Of a stretch of DNA of 64,000 bases, positions 7,115 to 16,691 are shown piece after piece. The translations under genes were made by a program, and so were the position numbers. The stretch comes from Fibrobacterota bacterium (GTDB taxonomy: Bacteria; Fibrobacterota; Chitinivibrionia; Chitinivibrionales; Chitinispirillaceae), in the NCBI GenBank assembly GCA_023436205.1, contig JAEZKC010000055.1:1-64000 (forward strand), in the 5' to 3' direction. Position 1 is the first letter of the stretch. Each line of letters starts with the position of its first letter. The notes under the pieces were generated by a model. That model worked only from the letters and a program-made list of their open reading frames with translations. It ran no database searches and had not been told where the DNA came from.

Positions 7115-9370
7115 ATGTGGCTGAAATGGTTACCCTGGAAATTTGTGCTTAAAAATATCGCCCGGGCACAGGGCTTTGTCGATCCCATCAATCTGCTTGC
7201 CAAGTTCAACCAGTTTTCCCAGCCCTCCGAGGTTCTGGCTCCGGTGGAGCTCCTCAGGGCCGGGGCGGTCATGCATGCCCGCGGGCTTATCAACAGTCAG
7301 GTCATTCAGCATAATCTCGACTGGGTTTGGCCTTACTGGGCAGAGCGGCAGTTCGATCCTCAAGACCCCTCTTTTATCCCCAGGGCTTTCTCTGTCACTC
7401 AGATAAACCTTACTCACCGCAACTGGACCGCGGTGGGGTTACCCGGTTTTCAGGAAGCTCCGGTGGTGGACCCGAGGGGGCTTGTGATGCCCTTTTTCGA
7501 CAGCTGGTCCATCGATGCTTGGGTGATTGCCGAAGATGGGACCAAACTTATTCCCTCCAGGTCTTTGACGTCCTCTCAGCGGCTTGAAACAGAGGGCAAC
7601 CTGCGGGTAATTACCGAAAGTGCCCATAACCGCTTTTCTCTCAAGACCTCCGCCCAGGTGGAACTCAGAAACGGAATTCCGGTTTGCCTTCTACAAATGG
7701 AGGGGCAATGTCCTCAAAAAGGATTTCTGATCGTTTCCCTTCGGCCTTATAACATGGAGGGTATCAGTTTCATTCACGACATCAGGCTGTTATCAAACGA
7801 CATGGGCTGGAAGATAAACGGGGCGGAGCTTGTCTGGTTTGACCAGAAACCCGATGTCTGCCGATTCGCCTGTTACGATGAGGGAGATGTCTACCACTGG
7901 ACTCTATCCTCCAGACCCGACAGTCGTCGGGAGGTGACCTGCAATGTGGGAATGGCTTCCGCTTTTGCCGGCTATAAGCTGGTCCCCAATCAAAGTGCAA
8001 AGGTAAGCCTGGAGATACCTCTTATTCAGAAAAACCTGACAAAGAAAGCCTACTCCTACGAATCATCGGCTGAGCAGTTGTGGCAAAAGAGTACCGAGGG
8101 AACTGTTCGCTGTCATTTCCCGGTGAAGAATTACGGCTGGCTTTTTGACACCGCAGTTAAAACTCTGGTACTGCATACGCCACTCGATTCCTACGCCGGG
8201 CCTTACACCTACAAACGGTTCTGGTTCAGGGATGCTGCATTCATAGTCAATTCTCTGCTAATTTCAGGTTTGTACGACCGGGCACTTATGGTGATAGGCC
8301 GATTTTTTCATCGCCAGACCTCTTCGGGCTATTTCCTTTCTCAGGAAGGTGAGTGGGATTCCAACGGTCAGGCGCTCTGGGCCATGGCCCGCTACTGTGC
8401 TCTTTGCAACTCCAGTCCCGACAAAAGCTGGGTAGAGCCTATTATCGCTGCGGCACGCTGGATCATGAACAAGCGGCGGGAGACGGCCGGTAGCAGGTAT
8501 GAGGGGTTGTTTCCTGCGGGGTTCAGTGCAGAGCATCTGGGGCCAAACGATCATTACTACTGGGACGATTTCTGGGGTGTGGCGGGGCTGGCATCCGCAT
8601 CATACCTTCTCAAGCTGGCCGGAAGGGATTTTGAATCTGATCTTTTTGAACGGGATCGTAAGGACTATCTGCTCTGTATCGAGCATAGTCTGGCCATGGC
8701 GGCAGGGGAGAAGCGTCGCCCCGCCATGCCTGCTTCCCCCAACCGCAGGCTCGACAGCGGATCGGTGGGATCTCTGGCTGCCGGTTACCCGCTGCAGATC
8801 TGGGAACCATCCGACCAGAGGCTCACTCTTACGGCTAACTACCTTTATGATCATTGCCTTATAGGCAAAGCCTTCTACCACGACATCAGCCATTCCGGAA
8901 TCAACCCCTATCTTTCCCTGCATATCGCCCAGGTTCTTCTGGGAGCGGGAGACTGTAAGTTTCTGGAAATCATGGATGCTATTGCTGGTCTGGCCAGTCC
9001 TACCGGCCAGTGGCCGGAAGCCATTCATCCGCAGCTTAAAACCGGTTGCATGGGGGATGGACAGCACGCCTGGGCTGCATCAGAGTGGATCAGCATGGTT
9101 CGCAACTGCTTTGTAGCCGAGCAGGGTGAAAAGCTTCTGCTCTGCCAGGGTATTCTTCCGGAGTTTTTCGAAAATACTGACCAATTCTCTTTCGGTCCGG
9201 CTCCAACTCTGTTTGGCCCGGTTAGTGTAAAGATCAAAAAAGAGAATGCCGATCAGTTTACCGTGCTGTGGGAGGGCAGCTGGTTTTCCGGTGAACCCTC
9301 CATAGAGGTGGGCTTCTGCGGAAAGGAACGGGTGCGGGCTGTTTCCGGGCAAAATTCCATTACTGTATAA
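7115..9370 (+). CDS. Six-hairpin glycosidase-like protein (glycogen-debranching/GH15-GH63-like)
   Basis: 751 residues. The N-terminal half is beta-rich and the region from about 340 looks like an (alpha/alpha)6 barrel, with KRFWFRDAAFIVNSLL near 370, EWDSNGQALWAMARY near 410 and NDHYYWDDFWGVAGLASA near 480. These acidic/aromatic blocks are typical of amylo-alpha-1,6-glucosidase and glucoamylase-like enzymes. No signal peptide is seen, so a cytosolic role on alpha-glucan or a glycolipid is likely. Next to a GT4 transferase and near the GlgE/trehalose genes, it may act in storage-glucan turnover, but substrate and family number are uncertain. A GGGAGGAGAG ribosome-binding site precedes ATG 7115. 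Confidence 0.75.
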   Translation: MWLKWLPWKFVLKNIARAQGFVDPINLLAKFNQFSQPSEVLAPVELLRAGAVMHARGLINSQVIQHNLDWVWPYWAERQFDPQDPSFIPRAFSVTQINLTHRNWTAVGLPGFQEAPVVDPRGLVMPFFDSWSIDAWVIAEDGTKLIPSRSLTSSQRLETEGNLRVITESAHNRFSLKTSAQVELRNGIPVCLLQMEGQCPQKGFLIVSLRPYNMEGISFIHDIRLLSNDMGWKINGAELVWFDQKPDVCRFACYDEGDVYHWTLSSRPDSRREVTCNVGMASAFAGYKLVPNQSAKVSLEIPLIQKNLTKKAYSYESSAEQLWQKSTEGTVRCHFPVKNYGWLFDTAVKTLVLHTPLDSYAGPYTYKRFWFRDAAFIVNSLLISGLYDRALMVIGRFFHRQTSSGYFLSQEGEWDSNGQALWAMARYCALCNSSPDKSWVEPIIAAARWIMNKRRETAGSRYEGLFPAGFSAEHLGPNDHYYWDDFWGVAGLASASYLLKLAGRDFESDLFERDRKDYLLCIEHSLAMAAGEKRRPAMPASPNRRLDSGSVGSLAAGYPLQIWEPSDQRLTLTANYLYDHCLIGKAFYHDISHSGINPYLSLHIAQVLLGAGDCKFLEIMDAIAGLASPTGQWPEAIHPQLKTGCMGDGQHAWAASEWISMVRNCFVAEQGEKLLLCQGILPEFFENTDQFSFGPAPTLFGPVSVKIKKENADQFTVLWEGSWFSGEPSIEVGFCGKERVRAVSGQNSITV

Positions 9371-9452
9371 TTTTCAGCAGATTACAAATGAATGTTGATG
9401 TACCTTTTTAATCTGTGGTTAATCCGTCTTACAATGAAACAAGTGTCACTTT

Positions 9453-10733
9453 ATGAATATTCTAATGATGACCAACACCTACCTGCCGTTTGTTGGCGGG
9501 GTGGAGCGGTCGGTTGAGACATTCACGGCTGAATTCAGAAAACAGGGGCATCAGGTCATTATTGTAGCTCCCACCTACGGAAGAACCGATGAACGGGAGG
9601 AGGGCGTAATTCGTGTACCGGCCATCCAGCATTTCAATGGAACCGATTTTTCCGTGCAGCTTCCCATTCCGGGGGTGCTTAGTGCGGCTCTGAAAAACTT
9701 TCATCCGCACATCATTCATTCTCACCATCCCTATCTTCTGGGGGATTCCGCCCTCAGGCTTGCTGCTCAGCATCAGATCCCCATAGTTTTCACTTTCCAT
9801 ACCTTTTATGAGAAATACACTCACTATGTTCCCGGTAATTCTCCTGCATTGAAGCGGTTTGTGAGTGCACTGGCCACCGGGTATGCCAATCTCTGCGACA
9901 CGGTGATTGCTCCCAGCAGGGCCGTGGCGGAGGAAATCGTCCGGCGGGGAGTGGATTCTCCAGTGGAGGTGATCCCGACCGGTATAGATACTGCCCGTTT
10001 CCAGCATGGGGATCGTCAGGGCATGAGGGCAACCTGCAAATTGCCCTCCGATGCTTTTGTGGTGGGGTTTGTTTCCAGACTGGCTCCTGAAAAAAATGTG
10101 GGTTTTCTTTCGCGGGCTGTATGTGAATTAATGCAAAGGGAATCGCGTGTTCATTTCCTTCTGGTTGGAAACGGACCTTCTGAAAACGAGATGGCCAGCT
10201 ATTTTGAGCAGTGCCGATTACTCGATCGGTTTCATCATGTCGGAACGCTGGTTGGTCAGCAGTTGGTTGATGCTTATCACGCCATGGATGTTTTTGCTTT
10301 TGCCTCCAATACTGAAACTCAGGGATTGGTTCTCACAGAAGCCCTGGCTTCCGGAGTTCCTGTGGTGGGGCTCGATTTTCCCGTAGTGGAAGAGGTGGTT
10401 AAAGACGGCTATAATGGGTTTTTAGTGAGGGGTGGCAGTGAAACGCTTTTTGTAGAGGCGCTTTTGAATGTGATGAAGGGCAGTTTTCGTCTTCGGGGGC
10501 TGCTTAGAGAGCACACGGTGGAGAGTGTGCGAAATTTCGATCGGGAGAGCTGCGCTTTGCGGGCGCTGGAGATCTACGATTCGCTTCTGAGCAGAAGTTT
10601 TGTTTCTCGTAATCATGCAGACAGCGCCTGGAGCAGGGCCACGCGGATGATAAAAACGGAATTTGAGTTATTAAGGAACATGACCAAAGCTACAGGAGCT
10701 GCGATCAGTGATCAGACCCGTAAAGATGGGTAG
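9453..10733 (+). CDS. GT4 family glycosyltransferase
   Basis: 426 residues with the GT-B fold. The N-terminal acceptor motif is TYLPFVGGVERSVETF, HSHHPYLLG and FTFHTFYEKYTHYVP are in the first half, and the donor-site block FASNTETQGLVLTEALASGVPVV carries the E-x7-E motif. The HTFYEKYTHY region resembles bacterial 1,2-diacylglycerol 3-glucosyltransferases, so a glycolipid role is plausible but unproven. No clear Shine-Dalgarno is seen before the ATG. Its last 26 bases overlap the start of the following site-2-protease-like gene, suggesting coupling. Confidence 0.85.
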   Translation: MNILMMTNTYLPFVGGVERSVETFTAEFRKQGHQVIIVAPTYGRTDEREEGVIRVPAIQHFNGTDFSVQLPIPGVLSAALKNFHPHIIHSHHPYLLGDSALRLAAQHQIPIVFTFHTFYEKYTHYVPGNSPALKRFVSALATGYANLCDTVIAPSRAVAEEIVRRGVDSPVEVIPTGIDTARFQHGDRQGMRATCKLPSDAFVVGFVSRLAPEKNVGFLSRAVCELMQRESRVHFLLVGNGPSENEMASYFEQCRLLDRFHHVGTLVGQQLVDAYHAMDVFAFASNTETQGLVLTEALASGVPVVGLDFPVVEEVVKDGYNGFLVRGGSETLFVEALLNVMKGSFRLRGLLREHTVESVRNFDRESCALRALEIYDSLLSRSFVSRNHADSAWSRATRMIKTEFELLRNMTKATGAAISDQTRKDG

Positions 10734-11859
10734 GGGGGACTTATTGAGTACACGGGTTTGCATTGCCAGGGTTGGAGGCGGTCAGATAAAGATTGAGGGG
10801 TGGATCATTGCTGTTTCGCCAATTCTCATTCTGGTTCTTGTTTTCAGTATGTTTCCCTATTATTTCCGCAGCCTGAGTACTACACAGTATTGGTTAATGG
10901 GTGGGGCAGTTTTCTCCGGACTTGTGGGGACGATGCTTGTGCGGGCGGCTTTCGTGCTCTTTGCAGCGCATATTCTTGGGCTGGAGGCCCCTGTTTACGA
11001 GCTCTATCCTTTTGGGGGCATTCTGTGTCGGAATGAAAAGACATTGAACTTCAGGGGGGAGTTGCTGCTTGGTCTGATCGGACCGTTGGTTAGCATGGTT
11101 TTTGCAGGCGTTTTCTTTCTGTTGAACGTGGCGGGAAGGGAGCTTGCATGGTCAGTTCCCACATTGGGAATTTTTGTTTTTCTTTGCTGTTGGAACCTTC
11201 TGCTTGCCATATTAAGTCTGATTCCAGTATATCCTTTTGACGGGGGGCGGATTTTCGGGGCCGCTCTTGCAGCTCTTACCGGAAGGGCCCGCATCTTCTC
11301 GATTCTGGGCAGTATGGCGGGGAATGTTTTTTCGCTCTTTTTAATATTGGCATCCATTACATTGCTGTTTCGGGGGGTAATCGCCGGAGCTGTCTGGTGG
11401 ATTCTGGTGGGGATCAGCGTCTTCTGTGTCACTGAAAGAGAACTTCTGGGGTACCGTCTGGCCCAAAGGATCAGTGATTTTTCTGTGGGTTCCTTTGCGG
11501 TTGGTTGTGGTAGGGTTTCTTCAGGCCTCAACGTTGGGGAATTGGTATCTCGTTGGCCTCCCGGTTCAGACCAGTTTTTTATAGTTTCAGACCGGGATAG
11601 TAGTCAGATTGCAGTTCTGTCTCTTGCACAGCTCAGGCTCATTCCCCGCAAGCACTGGGGCACTGTTAAGGCGGGGCAGCTCGCCAGACCGGTTTGGGAA
11701 TGGTGCCCCATTCCAGGGTCAAGTGGGCTTGTTGATGCTCTGCATCTGTTGCAGCGGCAAAATCGCTCAAGCAGTTTAATATCTGATGATAACGGAAATG
11801 TATTAGGTATGGTGACCATAAAGGATTTAATTTTGGGTATTCAGAAGGGTTGCTGTTAA
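10708..11859 (+). CDS. Site-2-protease (M50)-like membrane protein with CBS region, catalytic motif lost
   Basis: 383 residues: about six membrane helices, then a CBS-like pair from about residue 255 (last unit SSLISDDNGNVLGMVTIKDLI). The fold signature of M50 proteases is clear: LYPFGGI at 99-105 and NLLLAILSLIPVYPFDGGRIF at 163-183 with Asp178. The position expected for the HExxH zinc motif, counted back from G91 and the FGG block, reads R79-A-A-F-V83, so both His ligands and the catalytic Glu are absent. This suggests an inactive homologue that may bind membrane substrates or lipids. The start is GTG 10708 (AGGAG upstream); ATG 10726 is an alternative. Confidence 0.75.
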   Translation: MIRPVKMGRGDLLSTRVCIARVGGGQIKIEGWIIAVSPILILVLVFSMFPYYFRSLSTTQYWLMGGAVFSGLVGTMLVRAAFVLFAAHILGLEAPVYELYPFGGILCRNEKTLNFRGELLLGLIGPLVSMVFAGVFFLLNVAGRELAWSVPTLGIFVFLCCWNLLLAILSLIPVYPFDGGRIFGAALAALTGRARIFSILGSMAGNVFSLFLILASITLLFRGVIAGAVWWILVGISVFCVTERELLGYRLAQRISDFSVGSFAVGCGRVSSGLNVGELVSRWPPGSDQFFIVSDRDSSQIAVLSLAQLRLIPRKHWGTVKAGQLARPVWEWCPIPGSSGLVDALHLLQRQNRSSSLISDDNGNVLGMVTIKDLILGIQKGCC

Positions 11860-11939
11860 GGGTAACCTTTGAGTATCTTCCCTGTCGAGCTGATTGAAAA
11901 GCCCTCGGCATGTATTCTCAAATATTTTAATCGTTTAAT

Positions 11940-13562
11940 ATGACTAGACCTCCAGAACGAACCTTATACGGTATGAGTATTTCCCCGGGATTGGCCTCGG
12001 GGCGTGCTTTCATATATACCGACATTCTGCTCAGGGATCATGAGCTCTACACTATTCAGCAGAAGGACCTCAAGGAGGAGTTCGGTAGAATTGAGCTCGC
12101 GTTCCAGGAGGTGGCAAAGGATCTGCAGACTTCGGCTGATCGCATTGAGCGGGAGCTCAATTCCACGGTGGCCGGAATTTTCCGTTCACAGCTGGAGATT
12201 CTTAAAGATCCTCAGCTGGTGGGGGAGATCCGGGCTGAGCTGGAGACAGAGCTTATAAATGCCGAACAGATCGTGAAAAGGGTGTTTCGCAAATGGGAAC
12301 TGCGGTTCAGGCAACTTCAGGATGAGGTGTTCAGTTTCAGAGCCGATGACATCATAGATCTGGGAAGAAAGATGCTCAGGGCGCTTACCGGAATTCATGC
12401 CCATACGTTGGAGCATCTGCCCTCCGGAAGTATTATAGTAGCCAAACGCCTGCTGCCCTCCGATACCGTCTTTCTATCCCGCAAATCGGCTCGGGGTATT
12501 ATCACCGAGTTTGGCGGACCTGCAAGCCATGCAGCTTTGCTCACCAAGGAGATCGGCATACCGGCCATCGGTAAAATCCCCGATGTGCTCAATCTGATCC
12601 GTCATCGCGATCATCTCCTGCTCGACGGGGATAAGGGAATGCTGGTTATTGGGCCCGAAGACAAAAGTCGCCAGAAGTTTGAAAAACGTCTGGAGGAGCG
12701 AAAATCCTATATGCTCCTTTCCCGCCAGAACTGTGCAGAAACGGCTCTCCGGCCCAACGGGCAGAAAGTGGAAGTGCTGGCCAACGTGAGCTGCCGCAGG
12801 GATGTGGAGTATGCGCTTAAAAACGGGGCGGATGGAATAGGGCTTTTCCGTATCGAGAACATCTACCTTTCCCGCAAGCTCCCGCCCACAACCCAGGAAC
12901 TCTATGATGACATTGCCCGCACCATAGAACCTGCCAAAGACAAACTGCTCACCATCAGACTTCTGGATGTGGGGGGGGATAAGCAGCTTACCTATCTCAA
13001 TTATTCCTCCGGAGAAGACTCCTTTCTGGGCAGGCGCGGAGTACGCTTTCTCCTTGAATTTCCTGAACTTCTGTACACTCAGTTCAACGCACTCATCAGG
13101 CTCTCTGAGAGCTTTCCCACTATCAGGGTGCTCGTTCCCATGGTCACCTTTTCGCAGGAGATGGCCATGATCCGGGAAATTTTTAATGATCTGATATCTG
13201 TTTCCGGACGACGCATACCTCTTGGTGCAATGATCGAAACCCCGGCAGCGGCGCTCTGCATAGAGGAACTGCTGCCCTATGTGGATTTTTTGAGCATCGG
13301 TTCAAATGATCTCACGCAGTACACGCTTGCGGTGGGGAGAGAGAACAGCAGTATTACCCAGTACTTCCTTGAAGATCATCCTGCCATTTTTAAAATGATT
13401 AAAATGGTGGCTTCCGGAGCCGGTTCTGTACCGGTTTCCCTCTGTGGTGAACTGGCAGCCCGGCTTGAATCCATCCCCGCTATCCTCGATTGCGGGATCA
13501 ATACATTGAGTGTGGCACCATCTCTGATCCCCGAGGTAAAAAGGACTGTCCGCCAGTATTAA
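11940..13562 (+). CDS. ptsI: PTS enzyme I (phosphoenolpyruvate-protein phosphotransferase)
   Basis: 540 residues, slightly shorter than the usual 570. The N-terminal helical HPr-binding domain is followed by the phosphohistidine domain with His197 in GGPASHAALLTKE, and by the PEP-binding TIM barrel (DGIGLFRIE, LLDVGGDKQL, LGAMIETPAAAL, SIGSNDLTQYTLAVGREN, SLCGELAAR with the catalytic Cys). It transfers phosphate from PEP to HPr in the cytosol. No HPr or sugar-specific EII gene is present in the window, so it may serve a regulatory PTS; that is inference. No strong Shine-Dalgarno precedes the ATG. Confidence 0.93.
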   Translation: MTRPPERTLYGMSISPGLASGRAFIYTDILLRDHELYTIQQKDLKEEFGRIELAFQEVAKDLQTSADRIERELNSTVAGIFRSQLEILKDPQLVGEIRAELETELINAEQIVKRVFRKWELRFRQLQDEVFSFRADDIIDLGRKMLRALTGIHAHTLEHLPSGSIIVAKRLLPSDTVFLSRKSARGIITEFGGPASHAALLTKEIGIPAIGKIPDVLNLIRHRDHLLLDGDKGMLVIGPEDKSRQKFEKRLEERKSYMLLSRQNCAETALRPNGQKVEVLANVSCRRDVEYALKNGADGIGLFRIENIYLSRKLPPTTQELYDDIARTIEPAKDKLLTIRLLDVGGDKQLTYLNYSSGEDSFLGRRGVRFLLEFPELLYTQFNALIRLSESFPTIRVLVPMVTFSQEMAMIREIFNDLISVSGRRIPLGAMIETPAAALCIEELLPYVDFLSIGSNDLTQYTLAVGRENSSITQYFLEDHPAIFKMIKMVASGAGSVPVSLCGELAARLESIPAILDCGINTLSVAPSLIPEVKRTVRQY

Positions 13563-13569
13563 TTGGGGA

Positions 13570-13591
13570 AAAAGGGTGCACTGTGGCACCC
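13570..13591 (-). terminator. Terminator for the radical SAM-ACP-nadE unit
   Basis: Stem GGGTGC / GCACCC with a six-base loop between the convergent ptsI and nadE genes. Read on the minus strand it is followed by TTTTT, so it best serves the nadE operon. Confidence 0.7.
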
Positions 13592-13611
13592 ATGCAATCA
13601 TCTTTAACTAA

Positions 13612-14628
13612 TCAGATCTCGTATGAAATTTCAGATATGCTTTCCACCAAGTGAGGCTTGAGGTGCAGGTATTGAGTGGTTTTACGCTTGTTGTCGATAT
13701 CTGCAAAAACCGCAGAGCATTGTTCATGAGTAAGTCCTGTAGCTTCGCAGACACTCTCGGGAGAATACCCGTTATTTTTTGCGTACAGACAGAGATCCAT
13801 CTTCTGATAGGGCAGTGAGAAGTAGAATTCCTCCTGGGATTGCTCCATGGGGTAAGTATCTGTTGTAGGCGGCCTCTTTCTGATCTCTTCAGGGATGCCC
13901 AGATATTCTGCCATCTGGTAGACCTGGGACTTGTAGAGGTGGGCGATCGGCTTGATATCTGCCGAACCATCACCGTTTTTAACAAAGAAGCCCTGATCGT
14001 ATTCAAGCCTGTTGGGGCTTCCGGCCACCAGGTAATTAAGTCTGTCGGCATGGTAGTATTCGAGCATTTTGCGGATACGCTGCTTGAAATTGGTGGCAGC
14101 CACCAGCTGCAGATATGCCTGATGACTCATTCGCTCTTTTCTGGAAGTGCCGTCGGGCATCTGTACGACAAGTGAAAAGACCCTGTAAATGTTGCTGATT
14201 TGGGGGAGGACTATTTTGAAGGGAAAACCCTGCCGGTATTCGGGAATGACTGACTGAATCGCCTGGGTTTGACTGCTGTAACATCCTGCTGCTTCGAGAA
14301 TTGGGGTGATATTATGCACTGTCACTTCAATGCCCAGGGCATCTGCCACTTTCTTTCCCAAAGAGGAAGATTCGGATGCTGAATGGATTTCCGGCATAAG
14401 GATTCCAAGCACCTTTTCCTTACCTGCGGCTCTGGCGCACAGGGCAGCAGTCACGCTGGAATCGATTCCTCCGGAAAGACCGATCACTGCACCGCGACGC
14501 TTCACTTTCACCATCATCTGGCGGATTGTCTCGCAGATTCGCTCCGTCTCTTTTTTTACATCAAGTTGCAGATTCCCCATGGTTACACACTGAACTGTCG
14601 TGGACTTCTCCTGTGATCCTACTGGCAT
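13612..14628 (-). CDS. nadE: NAD(+) synthase, ammonia-dependent type
   Basis: 338 residues of the adenine-nucleotide alpha-hydrolase/ATP-pyrophosphatase fold, with the P-loop SGGIDSS near residue 54. Later blocks NYLVAGSPNRLEYDQGFFVKNGDGSADIKPIAHLYKSQV and RPPTTDTYPMEQSQEEFYF match NAD synthetases. No glutaminase domain is present. It amidates deamido-NAD using ATP. It is the third gene of a minus-strand set with a radical SAM protein and an acyl carrier protein, an unusual setting; family members in such settings might amidate another substrate. The start at 14628 is supported by AGGAGG; an internal Met at 14580 is less likely. Confidence 0.82.
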   Translation of the reverse strand: MPVGSQEKSTTVQCVTMGNLQLDVKKETERICETIRQMMVKVKRRGAVIGLSGGIDSSVTAALCARAAGKEKVLGILMPEIHSASESSSLGKKVADALGIEVTVHNITPILEAAGCYSSQTQAIQSVIPEYRQGFPFKIVLPQISNIYRVFSLVVQMPDGTSRKERMSHQAYLQLVAATNFKQRIRKMLEYYHADRLNYLVAGSPNRLEYDQGFFVKNGDGSADIKPIAHLYKSQVYQMAEYLGIPEEIRKRPPTTDTYPMEQSQEEFYFSLPYQKMDLCLYAKNNGYSPESVCEATGLTHEQCSAVFADIDNKRKTTQYLHLKPHLVESISEISYEI

Positions 14629-14667
14629 CTCCCGAGTCCTCCTTTTTAATAGTGGTTCCCAAACGGG

Positions 14668-14934
14668 TCAGGAACCCACACTTTTTTTACGATTGATGAA
14701 TGCAGTGATGTTGTTCACCGAATCAAGGTTTTCTGGTATCAGCTCCGAATCCTCCACTTTCACTCCGAAATTAGCCTGAATGAAATTCACCATTTCCAGA
14801 ACCCCGGTGGAATCCACGATGCCCTTTTCAAGAAAACTGTCACTTTCGGTGAATTTTATGGACCCGGTTCCCATGAGAAAATTCTGATTGATGAATTCAA
14901 CTATGGCTGCCTTCATATCAGCTGTGTTGTTCAT
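14668..14934 (-). CDS. Acyl carrier protein
   Basis: 88 residues with the helical ACP fold. The phosphopantetheine attachment serine is Ser42 in G-I-V-D-S-T-G-V-L-E-M-V; the usual DSL is DST here, as in stand-alone ACPs of specialised pathways. It carries acyl or aminoacyl groups as thioesters. It lies 40 bp upstream of the NAD synthase and 70 bp downstream of the radical SAM gene on the same strand, so a joint pathway rather than housekeeping fatty acid synthesis is likely. An AGGAGAGAGG site precedes the ATG. Confidence 0.85.
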   Translation of the reverse strand: MNNTADMKAAIVEFINQNFLMGTGSIKFTESDSFLEKGIVDSTGVLEMVNFIQANFGVKVEDSELIPENLDSVNNITAFINRKKSVGS

Positions 14935-15003
14935 GACCTCTCTCCTGTGTTCAGTTTTTTGCAGCCCCTATCTGGAAATCTGAACAAAGATTGTGCCATG
15001 AGC

Positions 15004-16395
15004 CTATACCGCTTCCAGCTGCTTCATATACGAACTGTTCTGCCGGACCCAGTCCGAAACTATTCCCTTACCCGCCAGTTTCATCACCGAGGGGAAAAAT
15101 GCCTGAAAACGCGCCTCCGAGGGATAGTTGCGCAACCGACCACTGAAGAGCTTTGCCCCGGCATTCATGAAATCTTTTAAAGCTCCGTTGTAGTTGTAAA
15201 AGGAACGGAAACAGGAAACCATGCCTTTCTGAAGCTGCAGCGCACTCATGTTTTTAGGTTTGAAGACCACATGCAGTCCATCATAAAATTCCCAGTTTTT
15301 ATGCAGCAGTCGTCCTTCAGCCTCAAATTTACTGAAAACCTCTGTGCCCGGAAGTGGGGTAAGCACATTACACTGGATGTAGTTTAATCCGCTCTTGCGG
15401 GCAAATTCGCTTGTGGCATGGAATATATCGGGGCTGTCAGGATCGTTACCGAGCATGAACATTCCGTGAACCTGTATGCCTATGGACTGAATTACTCTGA
15501 TGGCGGTACTTATGTCCTCCACGGTCTGCTTTTTCTTCAGATCGGTAAGGCTCTGAGGGTTGATCGATTCAAGCCCGATGTAGAGGATCAGGCATCCCGC
15601 TTTCTTCATCTTAGCCAAAAGCTCGGGGTTTCGAGCGATCTCGGTGCGTACCTGTGCGCTCCAGGGACGGCGAAACCCGTACTTGAGCATGCCGTCAAGA
15701 ATCGCGTCGGTGCGTCGCAAATCTGCCGCAAAATTATCATCAACAAAGAAAATCCAGCCCTTGTCATAACGCATCACCTCTTCAAGTACTCTCTCGGGAC
15801 TCTGCGTACGGTAATTGCGTCCGAACATCTGGGTCACTGAACAGAAATTGCAGGTAAAGGGGCAGCCTCTGGAGGTCATAACTGGCCAGATTTTCACATT
15901 CTCCCAATCTTTCACCAGAGAAAAATCGGGAATGGGGATGCTGTCGAGGTCAATAAGCTGAGGTCCCTTGATAATCTTATCCTTGAATTTCCCCTCCAGA
16001 AGATCCCTGAAAATCGGCTCTGCCTCACCGCACACCACCTGGTCGAAATCTTCGGAAACATCGTGGGGAAGCATACTGGCGTGAATTCCTCCGATTAATG
16101 AACGGCAGGGTAGACCATTGTCGCTTCGGAGCTGTCGGTACCTGCGGGCGATCTGACGCCCCCGCTCAACCGTGGAGGTCATGCTGGAAACAGCGAGAAT
16201 ATCTGCCTCCAAAAGCTCCTTATCACTCACTTCCCGTTTGAGGATGTTTTCGTTGAGGATTTGCACCTGCCATCCCCACTGCCTTGCCATGGTACCCAGG
16301 TTCACCGGACCAAGCAGAGGGATACTCATGAATTTGGAATAGACATTGAACTGGGACCCCATGGGTTCCACGAACACAAGGCTTCCTTTGGACAC
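15004..16395 (-). CDS. B12-binding-domain radical SAM protein
   Basis: 463 residues. A cobalamin-binding-like N-terminal domain (about 1-140, with LIGGIHASMLP) is followed by a radical SAM core whose cluster cysteines are C178, C182 and C185 (CPFTCNFC). The FVDDNFAAD and YIGLESINPQSL blocks and a C-terminal extension fit the hopanoid/methyltransferase-like class of B12 radical SAM enzymes (BchE/Mg-protoporphyrin-cyclase-like). The canonical DxHxxG cobalamin motif is not evident, so B12 use is uncertain. The start is GTG 16395 with AGGAGG six bases upstream. First gene of the ACP/nadE unit. Confidence 0.85.
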   Translation of the reverse strand: MSKGSLVFVEPMGSQFNVYSKFMSIPLLGPVNLGTMARQWGWQVQILNENILKREVSDKELLEADILAVSSMTSTVERGRQIARRYRQLRSDNGLPCRSLIGGIHASMLPHDVSEDFDQVVCGEAEPIFRDLLEGKFKDKIIKGPQLIDLDSIPIPDFSLVKDWENVKIWPVMTSRGCPFTCNFCSVTQMFGRNYRTQSPERVLEEVMRYDKGWIFFVDDNFAADLRRTDAILDGMLKYGFRRPWSAQVRTEIARNPELLAKMKKAGCLILYIGLESINPQSLTDLKKKQTVEDISTAIRVIQSIGIQVHGMFMLGNDPDSPDIFHATSEFARKSGLNYIQCNVLTPLPGTEVFSKFEAEGRLLHKNWEFYDGLHVVFKPKNMSALQLQKGMVSCFRSFYNYNGALKDFMNAGAKLFSGRLRNYPSEARFQAFFPSVMKLAGKGIVSDWVRQNSSYMKQLEAV

Positions 16396-16691
16396 AGTTA
16401 TCCTCCTGATGCGTTTTAAGAAAATCGGTATGCAAGAAGGACAGCAAAAACCGGTCCCGCTCAGGGGATAAACCGTTCCGAGAGTTCTTTTCTTGAGGCA
16501 TGCTGTGAAACTCTCTTTGCGATGTCCTTAAAAATCAGAGACTTGCCGAATGGCTCCGCCTTTCGTTTTTCAAAGATTGACAATGATCCCCTTTCACACC
16601 GGTTCCGCAATTTCAGCCTCGTGGAATGGTTGTTGCTCTTTTATGAACGGGAAATCCTCATGTCATTTCTGAAAAAACGGGGCCACCTACC

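Noticed and set aside
16223..16501. Extra ORFs overlapping the radical SAM start
   Set aside because: They lack ribosome-binding sites and overlap conserved genes or the promoter gap.
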